NCBI GenBank assembly: GCA_010015745.1 | Contig: ML978172.1 | Location: forward strand, 124,001-188,000 | Source: Setomelanomma holmii | Taxonomy: Eukaryota > Ascomycota > Dothideomycetes > Pleosporales > Phaeosphaeriaceae | Reading direction: 5' to 3' | DNA: 64,000 bases | Shown: positions 53,511 through 62,692 of the stretch, in pieces | Numbering within the stretch: position 1 is the first letter of the stretch | Layout: each line of letters begins with the position of its first letter | Translations under genes and position numbers: made by a program | The notes under the pieces: generated by a model | What the model was told of the DNA's origin: nothing | What the model saw: only the letters and a program-made list of their open reading frames with translations | The model's database searches: none

Positions 53511-55900
53511 ATTGGAAGCGTTTACTGCGTTTTACAAAGCCGCTGCGTACATTAAAGCGCAATAAAAGCTAGGTATATTAGTACAGTTGCTGCGTTGCCT
53601 CTCTCTATAAGCCTTATCGTAAATGTTTTGTTTGCAAATACTACTATCATTGTAAGATCTTTTGCACCTATCTAGAGGTCACAAAGTCAACAAGTAACGC
53701 TATTAATCACCTTGTGCAGAAGATACTTAGCTACAGCTACAATTTCAAGAGTAAACTGGATTCGATTACACTACTGTAAGGTCAAACGACGTTTAAGATG
53801 ATAATTGAGAGCAGCGTTGATGTACCTTAAGACGTCGCTAACGAGCTTGGAACCTTCGAAGTACAGCGTTTTCGATATGCTGCTGTTACATAGCTTGTCA
53901 ACAACAATCACCCACTCTGCGAGTTTGAAACGTCTGCGTTCAGGCAGATGATAGAGTTTGCTAATCTAGAGGCAGCTGACGCGCTGTAGGTAAGTCACAA
54001 CAGTGTAACTAGCTTCGTAATGAGGCTGTATCGCTATATGGAGCCGCAGGTTGTTCAGATGCTCTCGTTGGCTATTAGTAAGATCTATATAAGCTTTGAC
54101 AGCTGGACAACAAAAGGCAGCAAGCGCGGCTTCTTTGAAGTTGTTGCTTACTTTACTGACACCAACGGCACTATCCGAGACCTGCCTATCGCGCTGCCTC
54201 AGCTTACAGGTGCTCACACAGGCGAGAGGATAGCTGAAGTTGTTAGTAATATAATTAATATCTTTAGTATAACACGTACCTATTTTAGGTACTTTGTGCT
54301 TGACAACGCGTACGCTAACAACACCACTATTACTAGACTCGCTGAGCGCTTTGAGTATATAGCAAGCTATCACCGCCTCCGCTGCAATCCCTACACACTC
54401 AGCTTAGTAGGACAGATGATCATCTTTAGCTTTAATAAGGACGCGTACGATAACAATTACGACAAGCACAAAACTATGGTATATTACCTACAAGAATAGC
54501 GGCAGCAAGGTCCCCTTGGCGTACTAATTGATATTATTAATTACATCTAAACACTGCAACAATACAATCCTTTTGCTAATTGCTAGTGCTGTGTTAACGC
54601 TAAGGCTCCTAATTAAAAGCAGGAAATACTTAAGCCTGTAAAGCTATTTATCACGCGCTAGAACAGCTTCTATAATACCTTTATACGCGCTACAAAATTC
54701 TATAAAGCTGTTAATTAGTATGCCTAAAGCTACATTAGAAAGACAATAGGCGCTGACGCATGCGCGCGTAGCTGTAATAACAAGCTCCCTAAATTACTAG
54801 CTTGGATGAGATCTAATAGGCTTACAGCTGATAATTAGGCAGTGATAAGCTAGTATATATTAGTGTTGGAGCCGCTAAAGAAGGCGACAAAACGACTTAA
54901 AGCTCGCAGTAAAGCTGGCTGTTTTGGCGCGAGTTACGAGGTTATACCTGTCTTCGAAGCCGTACTTGCTGTGTATGAGCAGCTACTTAAGAACTACAAA
55001 AGCGTCAACTATAATGCTAACAGCGCGCCTAAAGACCACTGTCCTATCAACCTATGCGCAGCTTAGGAAAAACTTGACGCTTATTACACCAAGCTGGACG
55101 AATCACCTGTATACTTTGCTGCTACCTGCCTCCACCCATACTATAAGAACTACTCTAAGAACAGCTAGCGCGATAAACTGAGCTAGCTTAAGGCAAATAA
55201 CGCTAGCTTAAAACAACTTTAGGCGTTCTACAAGCCGCTAGTACAGCGCGTAAGCCGCCTACTAGTGAAGCTCTCAAGCGGTATTAACGATGCTGATAAC
55301 GCGCTCGTTCATGCAGAGCCTTACAGCATTGTTAAGGTAACAGAGATAGGTAAGCTTGAGCGTTAGCGACAGTTTGAACTCTACTAGATGCAGGAGTAGT
55401 TTGAAGAAGGTGGTAATCCTGTTAGCTATTAGATAAACCTGCACCTAAAGTATCCTAACCTAGCGCGTATAGCAATTGATATATTGACAATACCACCCTC
55501 AAGCTGTAAGCGCGAGCAGCTGTTTAGCGAGCTTGGTAATTTATTAGATCTAAGGCGACGCAAAATTAGGTCACAACTACTTGCAGCAATATAGTGTATA
55601 TAAAGCTGGCGCGACGCTGGCTTTAAGCCTCTATCTGAATACAATTCAGGTGACGTAACTGACGCTGAGGTAGCTGCAATATACGAAATATCTAAATAGA
55701 ATAGTGAAGCTTTGCAATTTGTATAATATACGATCACATTAGCACTTAAAATAGTATCAAATCTATCGAACTGTCAAACTAACAGCCTCCTAAACACATT
55801 TAAACTAAACAACTTAGATGCTATCTTAAGTTTTGTACAAACAAACTAAACCAGCGTCTATGGTTTGTTTGATTTACTTATTGACAAGTCTGGGTGGATG
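53511..55900 (+). pseudogene. hAT-family transposon remnant, RIP-degraded
   Basis: Recoverable transposase blocks include KIYISFDSWTTKGSKRGFFE, FRYFVLDNAYANNTTITRLA, YHRLRCNPYTLSLVGQM, CLHPYYKNYSKNS and FSELGNLLDLRRRKIRSQLL, covering the RNase H-like catalytic and C-terminal dimerisation parts of a hAT transposase. Numerous TAG/TAA codons and very high AT indicate RIP. The 3' end is near 55890 (TTTGTTTGATTTACTTATTG), similar to the end at 50.9 kb. The N-terminal zinc finger is not recognisable. Confidence 0.8.
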
Positions 55901-55995
55901 AGAGTGGCGGCCTGGAGGCGGAGGTATAGGTGGAGCCTATAGTCGATTGAAAGCTATGTACCAAATGCGAGAGCGAATTTCTCTTCTTACTATTC

Positions 55996-57389
55996 TTAGG
56001 GCTTAATGCCTGCTCTAGAGATAAAGCTAAGTATCTGCTCGAAAGCCTCTAACCGAGCGAAATGCAGATTGACATTGTGCCCCACCTTAGAAATCGTAAT
56101 AGCTTCTGATTTGTTCGCGTCCCTCTCGGGGTAGAAGATGTTGAGCGCATCAGCCGTGACATCACCTCCTCCAGACAGGCAATCACCCTGACAGTAGAAA
56201 TAATCCTGTTGTCCGTTCAGGATCTGTACAGCCTTGTCGAATGTTGTTGGTGTATACTGCGCTCCGAGAGTCAATGTCTCGCCAATAGCGTTGGTCTGGC
56301 GTGTTTCGAATTCTTTCATGAAGACTGCCATTCCATTAGTACACTTGCAGTGCTTGCCAGGGCGTCCAAGAACATACTCTTCTCATCGAAATGCGGATAG
56401 TAGAAGAACGCGAATTGCAACGTCTGCAGCACCGGCCCAAGCGTAAAATATCCATTCGGAAGCCCTTTCAGTTCCGCCCGATCAGGCAGCGTATTCGCAA
56501 TCTGCTGCGCGGCCGCCGCAAAGCCCGTCCCCGAGCCCTCGAAAAACGCAGAATGTCCAGACAGCGCGACCGCATCGAAGTCGCTGGGATACCCGGAGGA
56601 AACAGCCTGCGTGAGCGCCGCGCCGAGCGAGTGTCCAATACCAACAACCTGTCGAAACGTAATCCCGCCGATATCTCCGGCTTTCAACTTCTGGACGAGT
56701 GCATGTGCAATGCTCTTTTGCACGGACATTTGCAAATCTTGCCATGGATCTGGATGAGCCGACTGACCGGCTCCAAGACGGTCGTACAAGAATGTAGCGT
56801 ACCCCTTGGCAGCTGCAGCGTCTACATAACTATACCCTGGCGCAAATTCCTAGTAGGTATGATCTAGAGTCCCACCGTGGGTAAGAAATTGGACACTAGT
56901 CAAATTCTGAGCTTTCTCGGCGTCCACAGGGACACAAAGCTTTGTGTAGATGGCAAAAGTGGAATTGACGGTGCTGGGACCGCCGATACTGGTGGCGAGT
57001 GTATCGCTTCCTCGGCGCACAAAAGCAGTGATGAACTCGGTCAAGTCGTAGTTGTTGGAGGGACCTTTGTAAAGGATTTCGACGGTAGGAGCGAGGACGG
57101 GAATAGCAATTGTGCCTGAGACACAGACCGCTTGCTTGCCTGTAGAGTAAGAGAACGAAGGATTGTTTAGGCCATGGGTGTTCAGTGCGCCGTAGGATGA
57201 AATGTCGAGCAAGGAATTCATTGCTGAAGATGTGCTGTTTCCAAAAAGTTCATTCCACACGAAGATGACTTGAGATAATGAATCGAAGAACCTTTGAATT
57301 GCAATAAGAGATTTCGAACGCGATGGATGAAGAAGTAGAAAAGAAGTGGTGAGTAAGAGCGATGGCAGAACATCGCGTAGCCGGGACAC
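55996..57389 (-). pseudogene. Alpha/beta hydrolase with a nonsense codon and a frameshift
   Basis: The three pieces make one hydrolase of about 460 residues. The first (57389-56853) has LAPTVEILYKGPSNNYDLTE and VQFLTHGGTLDHTY. A TAG at 56850-56852 interrupts it, then EFAPGYSYVDAAAAKGYATF continues with LYDRLGAGQS and the nucleophile elbow GIGHSLGAAL. Near 56325 the frame shifts by one base; the last piece (to 55996) gives NGQQDYFYCQGDC and the catalytic-His segment KVGHNVNLH. The family context (HTY, then Trp, then FAPGYSYV) points to TGG changed to TAG. Two independent lesions make this a real pseudogene, sitting between transposon islands. An alternative start at 57221 (MNSLLDISSYGALNTHG) is likely. 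Substrate is unknown. Confidence 0.8.
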
Positions 57390-58696
57390 ATAATGAGGAT
57401 GATTGGTCTCTTCGTCCAGGTCTTACCAAGGCGTCGTGGATTTATAATGACTTACTGCCCGGCGGCATGCTCGAACGCAGTGAGATATCGCCCTGCCTAG
57501 CTTGAGGCGGTTGATTGGTTGACTGTGCTGAAGTGGACCTGCTTGCTAAGCTCTCCATTCCGCGAAATGCGGGAAGGTCCGGCGTCAAAACTCTCAATAA
57601 TCCAAACTTGACATCTTGCGCAAGTGCGGAGTGCCGTGGCATCTTGTTTACTTGCGAAGTACATCGGAGGTGCTGTTCGCGGTTAGTATGGACCGGGACG
57701 TTGGCTTGAGGAACCACGCAAAAAAGTGTTGGGTGAGCGCCGAGGTATCGAGACAATAGACGATGACTGGTGACGCTGACCTTGAGATGCGGTGCAAGGC
57801 CCATTCCAATACAGCGTAATGCCTTGAACTTGAAAGAAGCCTATGGGTTCCATTGAAATGTTAGGTGTAGCAGGCTGCTCCAGCTGGACACAGAAGTTGA
57901 AGGCCACAAGACCTGCCTGCGGTCTCCCAGGGCCAGCGGACTCGAATGCGAGAGCAGTTTGGTGCCGTTTAGTGCGATAATGCTCAACAGGCGCCAGCAG
58001 GGTCGAGCGTAAGGTTTCGAACACTTCAAAATGCTATTCGTGGATCGTGAACTCATTTTTGGTTCCCCCTAGTTCGCATTTGAAATGGGATCAGGCCTAA
58101 AACCGCCAAGCTTTCTCAAGCTCATGCCACCCACCACCCTGGTCCCGCTTCCGATGTCAGAACCGTCTCAGAACACCATCCTTCTGCCTCCCTCGCCCAT
58201 TTCGGCGGCGCAAAACAGCAAACACTTTCACTACCGCGGCGACATGTAACGTTTGCAGTGGCACATTGTAAGCTCTCACTCGTGGGGAAACTGCGGCCAT
58301 CCTCCGTCGAGGCTCCGAGCATGAGCGGCCAGAGCCTTGTTCGTGTTCGAGATGGCGCCTTGGGCAGATCGAGGGCAGAGACTACCCTGGTTCAGAAGGC
58401 ATGAAGCGGTACCTGAGATTGATGAGCTCGGTGTCGCAATTGCTGGGATCGATTCGTGATGCGATGAAGGTAAGTATAAGGACGCATTGCGCAGCTCGCA
58501 TATTAAGTTTCTCACTATCATCCAAGCGTTGCAGTCCCATCGTTTCTTCGTCTTTCGCAATTTTTACTTCCGGCTTGACGCTGTGATCTTCTTCTGTCCT
58601 TTAGCTCTTGTTTCTGAACAGCTGTGCTGTCAACCAATCATTACCTTTACGACTACCGCATACCTTGACGTATATACCCAATACCTAACCGCAACG
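57390..58696. other. 1.3-kb stretch, possible gene fragment
   Basis: No gene is supported. A minus-strand frame at 57683-58024 (HYRTKRHQTALAFESAGPG, LVAFNFCVQLEQPATPN) has a protein-like composition and could be an old fragment, but no family is recognised and neighbouring frames carry the rest. The region also holds the promoter of the secreted-protein gene. Confidence 0.3.
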
Positions 58697-59265
58697 ATGC
58701 ATTTCCAATCGCTTACCCTTCTGTCCTTGGCTGCGCTCTCCGTGGCTCTTCCCACCTCTCTCAAGACTCGCCAGGCTGGCGTGCTAAAGGCCACCACCTA
58801 CAACGACATCCAGATCTCAGGCGGCACGGCTGGAACTGCTGATGCCGAAGCCACCGCGGCTTTCTCAGCCTTGGATCTCAATGATCTTGCCAATGTCTCG
58901 AAAGCCGACCAGGACTTCCTCAACACTGTCAACCAGGTCGCCAATGATGCGGAGGACCAGGCTTTCAACCCAGCAATCGATGCTGCCTCTGGTGCAGCGG
59001 CCGATGCACTACAGGTCTTTCTGCCCAAAGAAACCCCCCCTTTCAAGTGCGTTGCTAACATTCCCGACAGGCCGGCAAGATCAAGAACAAGGTCTTGAAG
59101 CTCAAGGCTACGGTCATCAAGCTTCAGGCGCAGCAGGCGCAGGGTCAAGATGTGGCGGATGATTTGGCGACTGAGACAACGAAGCTGAACAACAACATTG
59201 CGACTGATAAGAAGAATGCGGGCAAGCCGAGCACGGCTTTGTCATTCGATGCGAACATCGCATAA
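58697..59265 (+). CDS. Small secreted protein
   Basis: Exons 58697-59014 and 59071-59265 (56-nt intron, GCTAAC branch, GACAG acceptor) give 170 residues. A signal peptide is clear: MHFQSLTLLSLAALSVALP, cleaved near residue 19; a TR dipeptide follows at about 24, a possible Kex2-type site. The mature part is acidic and helical, with TYNDIQISGGTAGTADAEA, FSALDLNDLANVS, VNQVANDAEDQAFNPAIDAA, then after the splice AGKIKNKVLKLKATVIKLQA and TKLNNNIATDKKNAG, ending FDANIA. It has no cysteines. Similar Cys-free secreted proteins occur in other dothideomycetes; function is unknown to me. Position between two transposon islands is typical of effector candidates but is not evidence of that role. The donor (CAG|GTCTTT) is weak. 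Confidence 0.75.
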
Positions 59266-59961
59266 ATAATTCTCGAATACCATAGCCATCGCGGGAGAAA
59301 GCTAGCGGACCGATCATTGAAATCGGAAGGGCTTCAGCGACTGGCACCCAGGGTGAAGTTAATGCGCAGGACGGCTTGAGCCGATAGGCTCTTTCGAGAA
59401 CACTTGTGCTTCTCACATTTACTTCATCAATATCATACTGGAGCCCTTCTCTGCTCTCTCAGCTTTCTCTCTTGTTCATCTGTTATTTTTTTCACAAGTC
59501 ATGTCCGTTCGTTAACTGTCCGTTGGGTGGGACATGGATCTCATGGGGGTGTGAGTGCTCATCCCGATCGCTACAGATCCAGAGCGTCGATGGGGATCCT
59601 ACCCTACTACTGCGACGGTTGATTGAACGTCTAAAGCAGTAACTCGCCAGTTTTCCCACGCTGGGTCACCCTTTGCGTTCCATTGCCCTATTGAGCGACA
59701 AGCTATTGAGTGACAAGGTTTGCCCTTTACTCCGATCCCTCTACATGCGATCTGCCCTACGACTTGACCTCGAGTCATTGCACCTCCGATCGTGCTCAAG
59801 AAGGCGTTTTCAACTACTGAACCCATCGCCGCTTGTCTTAAATATCTTGCTAAGGCGACAAGGTCGTCAGCGCGGCCACCCGTTACTACGCTCTTCTCTG
59901 TCCAAATGTCGCGGTGATTGTAAGCAGTGCGCAGGGAATTGAGGATTGAACTGGGGTTGTA
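59266..59961. other. intergenic, about 700 bp
   Basis: 3' side of the secreted-protein gene and transition to repeat DNA. No gene supported. Confidence 0.4.
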
Positions 59962-60085
59962 TTATGTATGTATGTATGTATGTATGTATGTATGTATGTA
60001 TGTATGTATGTATGTATGTATGTATGTATGTATGTATGTATGTATGTATGTATGTATGTATGTATGTATGTATGTATGTATGTAT
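59962..60085. repeat. TATG tetranucleotide microsatellite, about 31 copies
   Basis: An uninterrupted TATG run of about 124 bases. The open frames across it (MYVC on one strand, THIH/IHTY on the other) are artefacts. The same repeat in opposite orientation, with only about six copies, ends the matching segment at 62542-62692, so the microsatellite belongs to that repeat family. Confidence 0.95.
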
Positions 60086-60213
60086 TGTTTAACGTCCTAT
60101 GAAAGCCTCCCAAGGGTTATGAAAGACGGGTAGCGCCCTGACTAGTCAGGTGCTCCTATTCTTTGGGTGTTGGCAGTGTGTGCAGTCTGGTAGGGTAATT
60201 TCCGCCAGTTGAA
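60086..60213 (-). repeat. inverted repeat segment A (pairs with 62542-62692)
   Basis: Read on the minus strand it starts TTCAACTGGCGGAAATTACC and runs to GGACGTTAAACAATACATAC, the same as 62542-62692 on the plus strand apart from a few differences (e.g. CATAACCCTTGG versus CATGCCCCCTGG). It is part of the sequence on the far side of the LTR. Confidence 0.85.
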
Positions 60214-60589
60214 AAGACTCTATCTAGGTTCTGGGCCGTAGGGCTAGAGATGTGTTGAGCAATGAAGCAGAGCTCTTGTTCTAGGGCTAGTGGGCCTAGG
60301 GCGTTAGCGTTAAAGCTAGAGGAGGAGGTATAAAGGTAACAAATAAGAGGGCTTGTGTGTTATATTTCTTCTTGCAGAAGGGATGAGCGAGGGACTAATC
60401 AGCACACATAAGCGGCTGAGGCCGCTCAGTGCTGTGCTTTGTAATGCCGCGACTTTGACGGGGTCACAAATAGGCAGCTTCGGCTGCTCATTGCTGTATT
60501 TTGGCGTGCTAGACCATGCCTTATGAATCCCCGAGGGGTTGGCCCTGAGGGCCCTTCCCCCGCTCATCGCAATTTCGTGGCTTGCTAAC

Positions 60590-60760
60590 TGTTGGATGTG
60601 GGAGCACAGGGCAGGTATGAATGAGGCAGAAGGTTGTTGTATTGAGAGAGCTACTGCGAGCGATTATATACACAACCAGATGAGTAAGCAGGTGACTAAC
60701 AGAGTCACGTGAGATGCAGTTCACAGTGTACTGTGTGAACTGAGGTGCCAGGCTGACACA
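60590..60760 (-). mobile_element. probable Ty1/copia LTR, about 170 bp
   Basis: It is bounded by TG and CA (TGTTGGATGTGG to GGCTGACACA on the plus strand) and lies just beyond the end of the copia reading frame. On the minus strand it has a TATATAA box near its middle. A minus-strand frame of 83 codons (60316-60567, MSGGRALRANPSGIHKAWSS) begins shortly after it and may be the start of a gag region, in which case this is a 5' LTR of an adjoining copy. A second LTR is not in the window. Confidence 0.5.
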
Positions 60761-60947
60761 CCGCCTGAGGTATCCATGTTGGATGGAAACCTCACAAATA
60801 AGGAAAAATACCAAGAGAGTGAGATGCGTGCGCGTGCTGTGCAGCTAGTTCAAATAATCAAGGGGTACTAGGTAAGGAGAGGCCTTCATAATAAGGTGAC
60901 GAATATCCTTCAAGCTAAGCTGGCGTATGAAGTTCTTATGTTTCTAT

Positions 60948-61876
60948 TAAGGAAGTAGCTTTGTGAAGCCGTCAGCAGGCATCTCAGCAGTAGGCTTCCA
61001 CTCAACACTGATTCTTCTAGAGTCTACCTCCTAGCGAAGCCAAATTTAGTAGATATTAATGTAGCGAAGCTTTGTTTAGATGTGATCTGCGTCACCTTGA
61101 ACAAGGCGTACAGTCTGCGCATTGTCACACTAGAGAGCCTTCTTAGTATGAAGTGTGAAGCCGATATTGCGGCAGAAGCGATCCTAGTATTGCGATTCAA
61201 CGCCAGCGGCTGAGAGAGCGTACAGCTCTGCCTCAGTGGTAGATCGTGTGACTGATCGGAGCATAGTAGCTTTCCAGTCAATTAGCATGCTATAGAGTAT
61301 GAAGACGTATCCAGCAGACGATTGACGAGTCTCAACGTTATCTCCAAATAATGCATTAGCAGCACTAAAGAAGGTAGGAGTAGTTGTGTCAATTTTAGTA
61401 GCATAAGTTTGTGTTAGCTCACCCTCTTGAGCACTGATAGCAAGGTTTTTAGTACCGTACAGGTACTGCTACACGTGCTTGATCTCAGCGAGGTGGATTA
61501 GTCCTAGGTTTGTGAGAAACCTTGCAAGGACAGAGTGAGCGTGTGCTATATTAGGTTGAGTCATGACCTTGATGTACGCAAGGTTACCTACAAGGCGTTG
61601 GTAGGTCTTAGTGTTTGATGGCTCTGAAAGACTATTATAGGGCAGTAGCCTCAAAGTAGATAAGAGAGGCGTAGATGGGTATTTGCTATCAGCGCAGATA
61701 AGGTCAAACTCAGTGCAGACCTTGTTAATGAACGCATCTTAGACAAGGTAGAGCTGGCGGCTAGCAAGAACGCGCTTAACGTAAATACTAAGAAACTATT
61801 TAATATTACTAATTTGTTAGAGGTTATAGAGCTTAATAAGCTGTTGTTTAAGCTTCTTAAAGTCCTTCTAGTAGTC
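60948..61876 (-). pseudogene. Ty1/copia pol fragment: end of RT and RNase H
   Basis: Minus-strand translation, with several stops, gives TYQRLVGNLAYIKVMTQPNI, AHAHSVLARFLTNLG, SVTRSTTEAELYALSAAG, QYWDRFCRNIGF and LQCDNAQTVRLVQGDADHI, ending ADGFTKLLP. This is the reverse transcriptase tail and RNase H of a copia element. TAG codons at Trp/Gln positions and changes such as MTQPN (MTRPD in typical relatives) fit RIP. It stops at the assembly gap. Confidence 0.85.
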
Positions 61877-62541
61877 NNNNNNNNNNNNNNNNNNNNNNNN
61901 NNNNNNNNNNNNNNNNNNNNNNNNNNNNNNNNNNNNNNNNNNNNNNNNNNNNNNNNNNNNNNNNNNNNNNNNNNNNNNNNNNNNNNNNNNNNNNNNNNNN
62001 NNNNNNNNNNNNNNNNNNNNNNNNNNNNNNNNNNNNNNNNNNNNNNNNNNNNNNNNNNNNNNNNNNNNNNNNNNNNNNNNNNNNNNNNNNNNNNNNNNNN
62101 NNNNNNNNNNNNNNNNNNNNNNNNNNNNNNNNNNNNNNNNNNNNNNNNNNNNNNNNNNNNNNNNNNNNNNNNNNNNNNNNNNNNNNNNNNNNNNNNNNNN
62201 NNNNNNNNNNNNNNNNNNNNNNNNNNNNNNNNNNNNNNNNNNNNNNNNNNNNNNNNNNNNNNNNNNNNNNNNNNNNNNNNNNNNNNNNNNNNNNNNNNNN
62301 NNNNNNNNNNNNNNNNNNNNNNNNNNNNNNNNNNNNNNNNNNNNNNNNNNNNNNNNNNNNNNNNNNNNNNNNNNNNNNNNNNNNNNNNNNNNNNNNNNNN
62401 NNNNNNNNNNNNNNNNNNNNNNNNNNNNNNNNNNNNNNNNNNNNNNNNNNNNNNNNNNNNNNNNNNNNNNNNNNNNNNNNNNNNNNNNNNNNNNNNNNNN
62501 NNNNNNNNNNNNNNNNNNNNNNNNNNNNNNNNNNNNNNNNN
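61877..62541. other. assembly gap of 665 N
   Basis: Run of unknown bases inside the copia reverse-transcriptase region. The sequences on its two sides overlap by about 18 diverged bases (61859-61876 and 62692-62709), so they probably come from different copies of the repeat. Confidence 0.99.
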
Positions 62542-62692
62542 TTCAACTGGCGGAAATTACCCTACCAGACTGCACACACTGCCAACACCCAAAGAATAGG
62601 AGCACCTGACTAGTCAGGGCGCTACCCGTCTTTCATGCCCCCTGGGAGGCTTTCATAGGACGTTAAACAATACATACATACATACATACATA
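62542..62692 (+). repeat. inverted repeat segment B with CATA run
   Basis: It is the opposite-orientation copy of 60086-60213, ending in about six CATA units. It directly abuts copia RT sequence at 62693. Confidence 0.85.

Noticed and set aside
3894..56852. Reassignment of the UAG codon in this genome
   Set aside because: Several intact genes end in TAG at the family-typical position (the fatty-acid methyltransferase at 16085-16087, the thioredoxin-like gene at 32547-32549, the spliced dehydrogenase at 43769-43771), so UAG is a normal stop here.
57683..58024. DUF1749/UPF0613-like hydrolase fragment
   Set aside because: Only a faint resemblance in one segment (HYRTKRHQTALAFESAG) and the following residues do not fit; not enough to call.
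59962..60085. CRISPR-like array
   Set aside because: A 4-base microsatellite without spacers, in a eukaryotic genome.
59886..60133. frames encoding repeated MYVC or IHTY peptides
   Set aside because: Translation of the TATG microsatellite.
61814..62599. open frames across the N run
   Set aside because: Produced by unknown bases in the assembly gap.
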